This document shows, one piece after another, positions 8,275 through 17,111 of a stretch of DNA of 64,000 bases. Position 1 is the first letter of the stretch. Each line of letters starts with the position of its first letter. The position numbers and the translations under genes were made by a program. The DNA is from Taklimakanibacter sp050246735 (GTDB lineage: Bacteria; Pseudomonadota; Alphaproteobacteria; Rhizobiales; Aestuariivirgaceae), in the NCBI GenBank assembly GCA_050246735.1, contig JBFWVM010000009.1, positions 1 through 64,000 of the forward strand, in the 5' to 3' direction. The notes below the pieces were generated by a model. That model had not been told where the DNA came from, ran no database searches, and saw only the letters and a program-made list of their open reading frames with translations.

Positions 8275-8901
8275 ATGCCGGAAACCCTTGACCGTCTGAC
8301 CGCCAGGATAAAGGCCTGCCGCATCTGCCTGGAGGACCCGAGGGGCCGGCCTTTGCCGCATGCGCCAAGGCCGGTCTTGCAAGTCAGTTCGACGGCGAGG
8401 CTGCTGATCGTGGGGCAGGCGCCGGGCACCCGCGTGCATGCCTCGGGCCGGCCCTTCACCGACCCTTCCGGCGTCAGGCTCCGGCAATGGCTCGGCCTCG
8501 ATGAAACCCTGTTTTATGATGAACGCCACGTTGCGATCGTGCCCATGGGCTTCTGCTTTCCCGGCCAGAACGCCAAGGGCGCCGATCTCCCGCCGCGGCC
8601 GGAATGCGCGCCCGCCTGGCGGGAGAAGCTTCTGGCGCACCTCACCGCGGTGCGCCTCGTCGTCTGTCTCGGCCGTCCGGCCCAGCACTGGCATCTGGGC
8701 GAGCTCGCCGGCGCCGATCTGACCGGGACGGTACGGAACTGGCGCCGGGGCTTGGCATTGCATCCCAAGGTCCTGGCCTTGCCGCATCCGTCGTGGCGCA
8801 ACAATGCCTGGCTGAAGAAGAACCCCTGGTTTGCCGAGGATCTCCTGCCGGACCTGCGGCGGGAGGTCAGGCGCCTCTTTCCGGCCTGCGGCGGTGAGTG
8901 A
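8275..8901 (+). CDS. Uracil-DNA glycosylase family protein with four Fe-S cysteines
   Basis: This is a 208-residue member of the family 4/5-like uracil-DNA glycosylase superfamily (COG1573 type). The water-activating motif is GQAPGTRVHASGRPF (47-61) and the second active-site motif is LPHPSWRNN. Four cysteines at C15, C18 (CRIC), C94 (GFCFPG) and C111 (PECAP) match the spacing of a [4Fe-4S] cluster. It probably removes uracil or another damaged base from DNA, but several COG1573 groups have uncertain substrates. The next gene, mrp, is an Fe-S cluster carrier 43 bases downstream on the same strand, which is suggestive but may be chance. Confidence 0.85.
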   Translation: MPETLDRLTARIKACRICLEDPRGRPLPHAPRPVLQVSSTARLLIVGQAPGTRVHASGRPFTDPSGVRLRQWLGLDETLFYDERHVAIVPMGFCFPGQNAKGADLPPRPECAPAWREKLLAHLTAVRLVVCLGRPAQHWHLGELAGADLTGTVRNWRRGLALHPKVLALPHPSWRNNAWLKKNPWFAEDLLPDLRREVRRLFPACGGE

Positions 8902-8944
8902 GTTTGGCGTTTCACCTTCGTCCTTCATGCAGTATGCGAGACCC

Positions 8945-10036
8945 ATGGAAAAGATCACGCGCGAACAAATATTGGCCGCCCTGGCAAAGATCCGCTTGCC
9001 CGGCAGGCCGCAGGATATCGTCTCGGCCGGACTCGTCAGCGACATCGCGATCGCCGACAGCCGGGTGATGTTCGCGATCACCGCCGATCAGGCGAATTCG
9101 GCGGCGATGGAGCCGCTGCGCCGCGAGGCCGAGCGCGTCGTCGCAAGCCTGCCGGGTGTCGGGAAGGTGATGGTGGCCCTGACCGCCGAGCGCAAGCAGG
9201 CGCCGCCCAGGGCCGGCAGTCTCAAGAGCGGCATCCCCGGCCTGCGCCATATCGTAGCGGTGGCATCCGGCAAGGGTGGCGTCGGCAAATCGACCATGGC
9301 GGTCAATCTCGCGCTGGCGCTCAAGGCCAATGGCCTGAGAGTCGCGATGCTCGATGCCGATGTCTATGGACCGTCCCTGCCGAAGCTCCTCGGCATCGCC
9401 GGCAGGCCGAAGGCTGCCGACGCGGAGGGCAAGCTCATGCGGCCCATGGAAGCCTACGGGCTCGAGGTCATGTCCATGGGCTTTCTCGTTCCCGAGGATA
9501 CGCCGGCGATCTGGCGGGGCCCCATGGTGATGTCGGCCCTGATGCAGATGCTGCGCGATGTGGCCTGGGGCGAGATCGACATCATGGTCGTCGACATGCC
9601 GCCGGGCACCGGCGACGCGCAGTTGACCCTGGCGCAGCAGACCCCGCTGTCCGGCGCCGTCATCGTGTCGACGCCGCAGGACCTGGCGCTGCTCGATGCC
9701 CGCAAGGGCCTCAACATGTTTCGCAAGGTGAGCGTGCCGGTTCTCGGCATCATCGAGAATATGAGCTATTTCGTATGCGGCAAATGCGGCGAGCGCCATG
9801 AGATCTTCGGCCATGGCGGCGCCCGCGAGGAAGCCCGGCGCATGGGCGTGCCGTTTCTGGGCGAGGTGCCGCTCGACATGGAGGTCCGCGCCCGCTCCGA
9901 CGCTGGCGAGCCCATCGTGGCGGCCGAGCCCGAGGGCGCGCATGCCGGGATTTTCAGGCGAATGGCCGGGCAGGTCTGGTCCGCGGTCGAAGCGGGAGGC
10001 GTCCGGAAATCACCCCGGATCGTGGTCGAAGACTAG
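8945..10036 (+). CDS. apbC: Mrp/ApbC/NBP35-type Fe-S cluster carrier ATPase
   Basis: This is a 363-residue P-loop protein. An N-terminal DUF59/MIP18-like domain (residues 1-85) precedes the deviant Walker A motif GKGGVGKS (109-116), DADVYGPS, the MPPGTGD switch region and, near residue 276, the CGKC pair that binds the bridging Fe-S cluster in the dimer. It transfers Fe-S clusters to apoproteins in the cytosol. The start at 8945 (MEKITREQ) is preferred over upstream in-frame ATGs because it begins the DUF59 domain. The stretch between 8902 and 8944 is not coding. Confidence 0.93.
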   Translation: MEKITREQILAALAKIRLPGRPQDIVSAGLVSDIAIADSRVMFAITADQANSAAMEPLRREAERVVASLPGVGKVMVALTAERKQAPPRAGSLKSGIPGLRHIVAVASGKGGVGKSTMAVNLALALKANGLRVAMLDADVYGPSLPKLLGIAGRPKAADAEGKLMRPMEAYGLEVMSMGFLVPEDTPAIWRGPMVMSALMQMLRDVAWGEIDIMVVDMPPGTGDAQLTLAQQTPLSGAVIVSTPQDLALLDARKGLNMFRKVSVPVLGIIENMSYFVCGKCGERHEIFGHGGAREEARRMGVPFLGEVPLDMEVRARSDAGEPIVAAEPEGAHAGIFRRMAGQVWSAVEAGGVRKSPRIVVED

Positions 10037-10076
10037 CCGGCAGGGCATAAAAGCTTGATCTTACTGGCGAGTAACG

Positions 10077-10115
10077 CAAGATTTACCATATGTTCGCTTT
10101 AATCGGCGAATCTTG
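10077..10115. promoter_or_regulatory. Interrupted inverted repeat in the leader of the proline-rich protein gene
   Basis: GCGAATCTTG (10106-10115) is complementary to two blocks upstream, CAAGATT (10077-10083) and TTCGC (10093-10097), separated by a short bulge (TACCATATG plus one base). The region is AT-rich compared with its surroundings and ends 22 bases before the start codon, just ahead of a GGGGAGGGGG ribosome site. It could be an operator or an RNA hairpin. By eye only. Confidence 0.35.
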
Positions 10116-10136
10116 TAGTCGGGGAGGGGGTCGACC

Positions 10137-10892
10137 ATGTCGAAACTGATGATCATCCTGGGCATCATCGTCGCCGCGGCCGGCGCGGTGATCGGCGCGC
10201 TCATCTATGTTTCACCGGGTCAGATGCAGGTCCTGGGCCTGACCCCCGAGGCCGCCGCCGTGCTCCTGGTCGGAGGCTTGGCTCTCATCGGCCTGGGCGG
10301 CGTGATCGGCGCCCTGGACAAGACCACCGCCGCCACCCGCGGCTTGCGTGAATTGATGGCCGGCCAGGACAACGGCCAGAACGCCCCCCGGACATCGCCG
10401 GGCGTCGTTTCGGAATTCAGCACCTCCACCATCACCCCGCCGCCTTTCCCGATGCCGCCGCCACCGGTCGAGCCGCCGCCGTCGCCCGCGAGCCGGCTCG
10501 ATTCCCTCCTCAAGGATTCGAAGGCCGAGACGAACCGGGCCGTGGCCGAGAGTCAGGAGACGGTTGCCGCCATCGACAAGGCCAAGAGCGAGCTCGAAGA
10601 GGCTTTCAGGACGCCGCCTGAACCGCCGCCGCCTCCGCCGCCCCTGGCGCCGCCCCCGCCCGAGGTGACCGCCGCCGAGCCCGCTGCCGACCCGGCCGAA
10701 GGTGCGGAGATGGCCGAGGAGACCGAGGACACGCAGCTTTTTGTCGTCGAAGAACGTCTCATCAGGGGCCGTCCGGCCCGCGTCCTTTCCGACGGCACCG
10801 TCGAGGCCGAGACCGACGACGGCTGGATGCGCTTCGAGAACCTCGAGCACCTCGAGGAATATCTCGACGCGATGTCGCCCGGTCAGGCCTGA
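10137..10892 (+). CDS. Inner-membrane protein with proline-rich linker
   Basis: This is a 251-residue protein of unknown function. Two membrane segments (about 5-26 and 41-60) form an N-terminal hairpin. Then come a serine/threonine stretch, two proline-rich runs (about 101-120 and 161-180) around a charged helical segment, an acidic stretch (EMAEETEDTQ), and a compact C-terminal block (about 200-247) with an RPARVLSDGTVEAETDDGW beta pattern. The topology suggests a membrane anchor holding a small cytoplasmic domain on a long flexible arm. The C-terminal sequence is reminiscent of small SH3-like beta domains, but I do not recognise the family. Confidence 0.75.
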   Translation: MSKLMIILGIIVAAAGAVIGALIYVSPGQMQVLGLTPEAAAVLLVGGLALIGLGGVIGALDKTTAATRGLRELMAGQDNGQNAPRTSPGVVSEFSTSTITPPPFPMPPPPVEPPPSPASRLDSLLKDSKAETNRAVAESQETVAAIDKAKSELEEAFRTPPEPPPPPPPLAPPPPEVTAAEPAADPAEGAEMAEETEDTQLFVVEERLIRGRPARVLSDGTVEAETDDGWMRFENLEHLEEYLDAMSPGQA

Positions 10893-10895
10893 CGA

Positions 10896-11912
10896 TCAGC
10901 GCACGTCGAGGACGCTGGTGCGCGCGTCGTGGACGACGGCGCTCGCCGTCGAGCCCTTGAAGATGCGCTCGAGCCGCGAGCGGCCTTCGTCCGTCACCAC
11001 GATGATGCGGTAGCTCGAGCCGGTCTCGATGATCTCTTCGGCGGCATCGCCCACCGCGGTGCGCGTATCGGCGACGCTGATCTTCATGGCCTTGAGCAGC
11101 GCCCGGGCGTTGGCCACCGCCTCTTCCGCCGCGGGTCGCGCCGCTTCGTCCGGCGCCACCGAGAACAGGGTGATCGAGGCGCCTGTCATATGGGCGAGGA
11201 CGGCTGCCCGGCGCACGGCCTGCATCGAGCGCGACGAGCCGTCGGTGCAGATGAAGAAGCCCTCTTTGTCGAGGCTGGGGCGCGCCACCAGCACCGAGCA
11301 GGGCGCATGCGTCACGACTTCCTGCACGACGCCGGTGCCGAACCAGGCCTTGAATTCGCCGCGCCAGCGCGACGGCTGGCCCAGGATCATCAGGTTGTAG
11401 GGGCCGAGCTCATATTGATCGAGAATGCCGTTGGCGGCATCGGGGGCGGTCTTGACCTTGAGCACGACGCTGCGGCCCTTGGGGCTCTTGTACTCCACTT
11501 TGGTGTCGCCCGCGGGGTCGCCCCAGGCGTCCTGGTGGCTCGCTTCCTTGGGCCAGCTTTCGACGTCGATGCCTTCCTCCTTGAGGATGGCGAGCGAACG
11601 CTTGAGGTCGCGCACGCCCGGCAGTTCGAAACCCGATTCCATCATGTTCTGGCGCGCCACGCGCAATTGCAGGCCGCCCGACCACAAGGCCTGGTCGATC
11701 GGACGCACATAGAGCACGATGATGTCGCATTCGTCGTTGACCGCGAGCCGCGCGGCGAAATGGACGGTGATGAAGGATTCCTCCGACCCGTCGATGCAGG
11801 CGAGGATGCGGAACCGGTTGCGCCGCTGCTGGCGCAGATTCTGCAGCGTCTTCTGCACCGCGCGTTCCTGGCGGTCGCTGAGCTTGGTGCGCTTGAACAG
11901 GTTCTCCAGCAC
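10896..11912 (-). CDS. Universal stress protein with two UspA domains
   Basis: This is a 338-residue protein. The first UspA domain (about 33-210) begins FRILACIDGSEES and includes an insert (about 118-150), ending ILGQPSRW...VVTHAPCSVLVARPS. The second (about 215-338) begins GFFICTDGSSRS and ends with a degenerate STASAVVHDARTSVLDV. The first domain has no clear GxxGxxxxxxxxxG(S/T) ATP loop, so it may bind nucleotide weakly or not at all. The gene follows the DASS transporter gene by 33 bases on the same strand, so the two are probably co-transcribed and the Usp may modulate the transporter. Confidence 0.85.
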   Translation of the reverse strand: MLENLFKRTKLSDRQERAVQKTLQNLRQQRRNRFRILACIDGSEESFITVHFAARLAVNDECDIIVLYVRPIDQALWSGGLQLRVARQNMMESGFELPGVRDLKRSLAILKEEGIDVESWPKEASHQDAWGDPAGDTKVEYKSPKGRSVVLKVKTAPDAANGILDQYELGPYNLMILGQPSRWRGEFKAWFGTGVVQEVVTHAPCSVLVARPSLDKEGFFICTDGSSRSMQAVRRAAVLAHMTGASITLFSVAPDEAARPAAEEAVANARALLKAMKISVADTRTAVGDAAEEIIETGSSYRIIVVTDEGRSRLERIFKGSTASAVVHDARTSVLDVR

Positions 11913-11945
11913 TCGCGGGACGTGCTCCTCTTTGCGATTCGGAGT

Positions 11946-13496
11946 CTAACTCGCGATGAAGGGCCAATAAAGGCTGGCGAGGGCGAGCAGGATGATCACC
12001 GACAGGATCATCATGCGCATGCCGACCTTGAAGAAGTCGCGGCCCTTGAGATAGCCCGAGGCATAGATGATGGTGAAGGCGGGCTGCGCCGCCGGCGTCA
12101 GATAGCCGAAGGCGGAGGAGATCGCCGTGACGAAGCCGGCGATGATCGGGTCCTGGCCGGCGGCAAAGGCGGTGTTGAGCAGGATCGGCGCCAGGACGGC
12201 GACCGCGGCGCCCGCCGTCATGGTGTTGGAAACCGCGATGGTGAGGAGCGAGATGGCGGCGTTGAAGCCGAGGCCGCGGCCGGCGCCGATATTCTCGAGG
12301 AGCGACAGGAAGCTGCTCGCGACCCAGCCGGCCGCACCCGTCTCGGTCATCTCGACGCCGAGCGATATCGCCGCGGCGTAGAGAAGGACGACGCCCCAGT
12401 TGACGCCGGAATTGATGTCCTCCCAGCGCACCAGGCCGAAGACCAGGAAGGCCGCGACGCCGATGAGCGCGATGACGCCGAGGCCCAGATACCCGGACAG
12501 GAATATCCAGCCCAGGATGGTCAGGATGAAGATGAAGATGGTGAGCCAGCCCGACGGCTTGAGCGGGCCGTCCATGATGACCTGGGTCCTGAGCTTCGAT
12601 ACCGCGCGCGACATGTCGGTGGTTTCCGGCTTGAAGGTGAAGACCAGGATCGCCGCGACGATCGGCAGGCGGATCAGGAACATCGGGAAGGCGTAGACCG
12701 ACCAGGTCAGGTAGTCCATGAGGTAGCGGCGGGTCTCGGGGCCCAGGGGGTCGTAGAACAGGTCCTTCCAATAGGAGATGATGATGGCGTTGCGCGCTCC
12801 GCCCGAGGGCGTGGCGACGCCCGCGATCGAGCAGCCGTAGGAGATCGAGAACAGAATGACCGCCGCGAGGTTGTGCACCTTCTTGGGGTCCTGCGAGGTC
12901 AGCGTGATCAGCGTCACCCCGACCGGCAGCATCATGGCGGCGACCGTGTGCTCGCCGATGAAGGCGGCGAGCGTGCCGCACACCGCCGTGATCCCGAAGC
13001 TGATCCAGTAGACGTTGGTGCCGGTCATCTGGACGATCGACCAGGCGATGCGCCGGTCCAGGCGCTGTTTCACGATCGCGACGGCCAGCATCAGCGAGCC
13101 CATGATGAAGAGGACCGAATCGGTCATCAGGCTCTGCGCCACCTTCGTCGGGTCGACCTTGAGGAGCACGACCTGGCCTATGATGATGAGGAGCGGAACG
13201 GTGGGCAGCGGCACCGCCTCGGTGACGAACAGCATGGTCGCCATCACCGACATGGCGAGCACGATCTGGCCTTCCTCGGTGAGGCCGGCGGGCGTCGGCG
13301 CGATGATCAGCAGGAAGCCGACCAGCATGGTGATGAAGAACCAGCGTCGGGTCCAGAAGAAATTGAGGTCGACATTCTGCCTGACGATGAGGTAGCGCTG
13401 GTAGCCGCGGCGCTGGAAGCGCGTCAGCCGCTGGCTGATCTCATGCGCCTGCAGGCTGTCGCGCGGGAGCGAGAAAGTGGCGGCCGCTTGCGTCAT
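11946..13496 (-). CDS. DASS/SLC13 family sodium:anion (dicarboxylate-type) symporter
   Basis: This is a 516-residue polytopic inner-membrane protein with about 11-12 membrane segments after a 48-residue cytoplasmic N-terminus. Family features include the TEAVPLPTVPLLII segment, the clustered polar motif near YGCSIAGVATPSGGARNAI (comparable to the SNT-type sodium/substrate motif) and a second one at AVSNTMTAGAAVAVLAPI. Substrates in this family are di- and tricarboxylates, sulfate or phosphate; the sequence does not decide which. The downstream gene encodes a universal stress protein. Its start faces the plus-strand dipeptidase pair across 79 bases. Confidence 0.87.
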   Translation of the reverse strand: MTQAAATFSLPRDSLQAHEISQRLTRFQRRGYQRYLIVRQNVDLNFFWTRRWFFITMLVGFLLIIAPTPAGLTEEGQIVLAMSVMATMLFVTEAVPLPTVPLLIIIGQVVLLKVDPTKVAQSLMTDSVLFIMGSLMLAVAIVKQRLDRRIAWSIVQMTGTNVYWISFGITAVCGTLAAFIGEHTVAAMMLPVGVTLITLTSQDPKKVHNLAAVILFSISYGCSIAGVATPSGGARNAIIISYWKDLFYDPLGPETRRYLMDYLTWSVYAFPMFLIRLPIVAAILVFTFKPETTDMSRAVSKLRTQVIMDGPLKPSGWLTIFIFILTILGWIFLSGYLGLGVIALIGVAAFLVFGLVRWEDINSGVNWGVVLLYAAAISLGVEMTETGAAGWVASSFLSLLENIGAGRGLGFNAAISLLTIAVSNTMTAGAAVAVLAPILLNTAFAAGQDPIIAGFVTAISSAFGYLTPAAQPAFTIIYASGYLKGRDFFKVGMRMMILSVIILLALASLYWPFIAS

Positions 13497-13575
13497 TTCA
13501 CGGCCCTTGCCGAAGGATTGTGGCGCATGAGAGACTGCATTGACTACACCGGGGAGAATGTTTCAGGTCTTGTAG

Positions 13576-14994
13576 ATGAAAAGTCTTGACGATGTTTTGC
13601 AGGGCATAGACGGCGCCCTGGACGAAAGCGTCGCGCGCCTGTTCGAATTGCTGCGATTTCCGAGCGTCGGCACCGATCCGGCCTATCACGGCGCCTGCCG
13701 TGACGCGGCGGCATGGCTGAAAGGTCTGCTTCAGGACATGGGCTTTGCCGCCCGTATGGACGAGACCACCGGCCAGCCGGTGATCGTGGCTGAATATGCG
13801 CCTGAGGGCCTGCCGTCCCATGCGCCCCGCATCCTGTTCTACGGCCATTACGATGTTCAGCCACCCGACCCGCTGGACTTGTGGGAAAGCCCGCCTTTCG
13901 ATCCCCGACTGCGCAAGGGTGCGGATGGTGAGGAGCGCATCTTTGCCCGCGGGGCCTGCGACGACAAGGGCCAACTGATGACCTTCCTGGAGGCCAGCCG
14001 GGCCTGGCTCGGAGCCAAGGGCCGTCTGCCTTTCCATCTCACGGTCCTCCTCGAGGGCGACGAGGAGGGCGATTCGACCCATCTCGAACGCTATGTCGCC
14101 CTCAATCGGGACAAGCTCAGGCCCGATATCGTCTTCATCTGCGACACCGGCATGTGGGATGCGAAGACGCCCGCGATCACCACCCGCCTGCGCGGCTGCA
14201 TCGCCGAGGAGATCGTCATTTCAGGTCCGGCCGTTGACCTGCATTCGGGCTATTACGGCGGTCCGGCCCGCAACCCCATCCGTGTGCTGACGAAGATCCT
14301 GGGCGAGCTGCATGACCATAATGGCCGGGTCAGGCTTCCCGGTTTCTACGACGGCGTCGATCCGGTGCCCCTGTCGACGCGCCGGCAATGGAAGTCGCTC
14401 AATTTCCCGGCCCGGCGATATCTGAAGCATGTCGGCCTTTCGATCCCGGCCGGCGAAAAGGCCTATGCCGTCCATGAGCAGATCTGGAGCCGGCCTACCG
14501 CCGAGATCAACGGCATCTATGCCGGCTATACGGGTGCGGGATCCAAGACGGTGCTCCCGGCCGAGGCGACGGCCAAGCTCACTTTCCGCCTGGTCGGGCG
14601 CCAGACCCCGGCCCAGGTCCGCAAGGGCCTGCGCCGTTTCGTCAAGGAGCGCCTGCCCGCCGACTGCAAGGTCCGCTACAAGTCGGAAGGCGGTGATTCG
14701 ATGGCGGTCACCGTCGCCGAGTCGAGCCCATGGATGCGCCTCGCCCAGAGCGCTCTCGAGCAGGAATGGGGCCGCAAGCCGGTGCTCATGGCGGAGGGCG
14801 CCTCGATCCCGGTCGTCGGCGCCTTCAAGTCGCTGCTCAAGGTCGACAGCCTCCTGGTCGGCTTCGGCCTCGAGGACGACAGCGTCCACAGCCCCAATGA
14901 GAAATACAACCTGGCGAGCTTCCGTAAGGGCATCAGAAGCTGGGTCCGCATCATCGCGGGGCTCGCCCGTCAACAGGAGTCGATGACCTCATGA
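13576..14994 (+). CDS. M20 family metallodipeptidase (first of a tandem pair)
   Basis: This is a 472-residue zinc peptidase of the carnosinase/cytosolic nonspecific dipeptidase type. Metal ligands are visible: H91 and D93 in FYGHYDVQPPDP, D130 in RGACDDKG, the EGDEEGD segment (E163/E164 catalytic and ligand), and a C-terminal histidine in DDSVHSPNEKYNL. The lid/dimerisation domain occupies about 200-350 with VDLHSGYYGGPARNP. The stop overlaps the start of its paralog (ATGA), so the two are translationally coupled. Substrates are likely dipeptides or N-acyl amino acids. Confidence 0.9.
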   Translation: MKSLDDVLQGIDGALDESVARLFELLRFPSVGTDPAYHGACRDAAAWLKGLLQDMGFAARMDETTGQPVIVAEYAPEGLPSHAPRILFYGHYDVQPPDPLDLWESPPFDPRLRKGADGEERIFARGACDDKGQLMTFLEASRAWLGAKGRLPFHLTVLLEGDEEGDSTHLERYVALNRDKLRPDIVFICDTGMWDAKTPAITTRLRGCIAEEIVISGPAVDLHSGYYGGPARNPIRVLTKILGELHDHNGRVRLPGFYDGVDPVPLSTRRQWKSLNFPARRYLKHVGLSIPAGEKAYAVHEQIWSRPTAEINGIYAGYTGAGSKTVLPAEATAKLTFRLVGRQTPAQVRKGLRRFVKERLPADCKVRYKSEGGDSMAVTVAESSPWMRLAQSALEQEWGRKPVLMAEGASIPVVGAFKSLLKVDSLLVGFGLEDDSVHSPNEKYNLASFRKGIRSWVRIIAGLARQQESMTS

Positions 14995-16388
14995 CCGCTT
15001 TCAGTGCCGTTCTCGATGCCGCCGACAGGGGGCTGGAGAAGAGCCTCGATCGCCTGTTCGATCTCGTCCGCATTCCCTCGATTTCGACCGATCCGGCCTA
15101 CAAGGCGGACTGCCGTCGCGCCGCCGGGCGCATCGCCGCCGATCTCGCGGAGCTTGGCTTTTCCGCCTCCGTGCGCGACACGCCCGGCCATCCCATGGTG
15201 GTGGCGCATTTCGAGCCGGGGAAGGCTCGGGCCAAGGTCCCGCATTTCCTGTTCTATGGCCATTATGACGTGCAGCCGCCCGATCCGCTCGACAAATGGA
15301 CGACGCCGCCCTTTGCCCCCGAGAAACGCGCCGGCAAGGACGGCGTCGTGCGCCTTTATGGCCGCGGCACCGCCGACGACAAGGGCCAGCTTCTGACCTT
15401 TATCGAGGCGATGCGGGCCTGGATCGCCGCCACGGGCTCGCTCCCGGTCAGGGTCACGATCCTGATCGAAGGCGAGGAGGAATCGGGCTCGCCGAGCCTC
15501 ATCCCTTTCCTCAAGGCGAACCGGGCGGAGCTGTCCTGCGATGCGGCTTTCGTCTGCGACACGAGCATGTGGGACGCGAAGACGCCGGCGATCACCACGC
15601 GCCTGCGCGGCATGGTGAAGGACGAGATCACCATCACCGGACCGCGCATCGATCTTCACTCCGGCGCCTATGGCGGACCCGCCGCCAATCCGATCCGCAT
15701 CCTCTCGCGGCTTCTGTCGAAGCTGCATGACAAGAACGGCAAGGTCGCCATTCCGGGCTTCTATGAGGGCGTCGCCGAGCTGCCCAGGGAGGTCCGGCAG
15801 CAGTGGGGCAGGCTCAAATTCTCCGACCGGAAGTTTTTGAAGGAGGTCGGCCTCTCGGTGCCGGCGGGGGAGAAGGGCAGAGGGGTGCTGGAACAGATCT
15901 GGGCCCGCCCGACCGCCGAGGTCAACGGCATCTGGGGCGGCTATACGGGGGCGGGGACCAAGACCGTCATTCCCTCCCAGGCGCATGCCAAGCTCACTTT
16001 CCGCCTGGTCGGCAGGCAGAAGCCGGAAAAGGTCCTGAAGGCCTTCCGCGCGTTCGCCAGGGCGGAGGTGCCGAAGGACTGCCGGATCGAGTTCGCGGCC
16101 TATGGCTCGGGAAGCCCGGCGAGCGAGATCGCGGAGACCTCGCCCTTGATCCGCAAGAGCGCCAAGGCGCTCAAGGACGAATTCGGCCGCGAGGCGGCGC
16201 TGATCGGTTCGGGCGGCTCGATCCCGATCGTGCGCCAGTTCAAGGACATCCTCGGCATGGACAGCGTGCTGATCGGCTTCGGCCTCCCCGACGATGCGCT
16301 CCACAGCCCGAACGAGAAATACAACCTCTCGAGCTTCCACAAGGGCATCAGGAGCTGGGTCCGGGTGCTGGGCGAGGTGGCGAAGTGA
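14991..16388 (+). CDS. M20 family metallodipeptidase (second of a tandem pair)
   Basis: This is a 465-residue paralog of the preceding gene with colinear motifs: FYGHYDVQPPDP (H91), GRGTADDKG, LIEGEEESGS, IDLHSGAYGGPAANP and DDALHSPNEKYNL. The catalytic glutamate motif here is the canonical EGEEESGS, whereas the first copy has EGDEEGDS. The two proteins probably arose by tandem duplication and may have different substrate ranges or form a heterodimer. The start overlaps the upstream stop by four bases. Co-transcription with the following DUF47-pit pair (86-base gap) is possible but the functions are not obviously linked. Confidence 0.9.
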   Translation: MTAFSAVLDAADRGLEKSLDRLFDLVRIPSISTDPAYKADCRRAAGRIAADLAELGFSASVRDTPGHPMVVAHFEPGKARAKVPHFLFYGHYDVQPPDPLDKWTTPPFAPEKRAGKDGVVRLYGRGTADDKGQLLTFIEAMRAWIAATGSLPVRVTILIEGEEESGSPSLIPFLKANRAELSCDAAFVCDTSMWDAKTPAITTRLRGMVKDEITITGPRIDLHSGAYGGPAANPIRILSRLLSKLHDKNGKVAIPGFYEGVAELPREVRQQWGRLKFSDRKFLKEVGLSVPAGEKGRGVLEQIWARPTAEVNGIWGGYTGAGTKTVIPSQAHAKLTFRLVGRQKPEKVLKAFRAFARAEVPKDCRIEFAAYGSGSPASEIAETSPLIRKSAKALKDEFGREAALIGSGGSIPIVRQFKDILGMDSVLIGFGLPDDALHSPNEKYNLSSFHKGIRSWVRVLGEVAK

Positions 16389-16474
16389 CCTCCGTCCGCC
16401 CCCGCCCGGCCCGCGCTCCGCTCCGCCACGGCGGGCGCCGCTGACAGGTCGGGCCAACAGGCGACGGAACCCAC

Positions 16475-17101
16475 ATGTTTTCACTCCAGACGATCTTCGG
16501 CTCGGGCAAGCAGTTCTACGCTCTGCTCGAGGCAGCCGCCGAAGCGGCGCATCACAGCGCCAGGGCCCTGCATGACATCCTGAGCCCCGACGTGGAGGCG
16601 GCCGGCCTCGACGAGATCAGGCTTGCCCGGCAGCACCAGCGCGAGGCCACCGGGAACATCAGCCAGGCCCTGGTCGACAGCTTCATCACCCCGATCGAGC
16701 GCGAGGATATCGAGGAATTGCGCGTGGCGCTTTACAAGATCTCCAAGCAGGCGGAGCGCTTCGCCGACCGCTATGCCATGGCCGCGCACCGTCTTGCCGG
16801 CGTCGATTTCGCGCCGCGCGCCGCCATGCTGGTGAAGGCGACCGGCATCGTGCTCGAAATGGTGCGCGAGCTGCCGCGGCTGAGGGTGGAGGCGATCAAG
16901 TCGCTCGAAGATCAACTGCATGCCGTCGAGACGGAAGCCGACCGGCTGCTGCTCGAGCTCTATCGCGACTTCTATGCCGGTGACGTCGATGCGACGCGCA
17001 TGTTGCTGTTGAAGGAGTTCTTCGAAATCCTGGAAAAGGCGATCGACCGTTGCCGCGACGCGGGCGCCGTCGTCTATCAGGTCGCCCTGAAGAACAGTTG
17101 A
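16475..17101 (+). CDS. DUF47 family Pit accessory protein (PhoU-like)
   Basis: This is a 208-residue all-helical protein of the DUF47/YkaA family, distantly related to PhoU. It shows the typical N-terminus FSLQTIFGSGKQFYALLEAAAEAA and the central D(S)FITPIEREDIEELRVALYKI segment, which carries acidic metal-binding residues. Members of this family are encoded directly upstream of low-affinity phosphate transporters and are thought to gate or regulate them. Here the pit gene begins 10 bases downstream, in agreement. Cytoplasmic. Confidence 0.92.
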   Translation: MFSLQTIFGSGKQFYALLEAAAEAAHHSARALHDILSPDVEAAGLDEIRLARQHQREATGNISQALVDSFITPIEREDIEELRVALYKISKQAERFADRYAMAAHRLAGVDFAPRAAMLVKATGIVLEMVRELPRLRVEAIKSLEDQLHAVETEADRLLLELYRDFYAGDVDATRMLLLKEFFEILEKAIDRCRDAGAVVYQVALKNS

Positions 17102-17111
17102 CGGCCGGCGA

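Noticed and set aside
10929..13589. Open frame of 886 codons on the plus strand opposite the Usp and DASS transporter genes
   Set aside because: Composition is a mirror of the real genes (rich in Arg, Asp, His, Gly), with no recognisable domain, and it runs antisense to two clearly recognised proteins.
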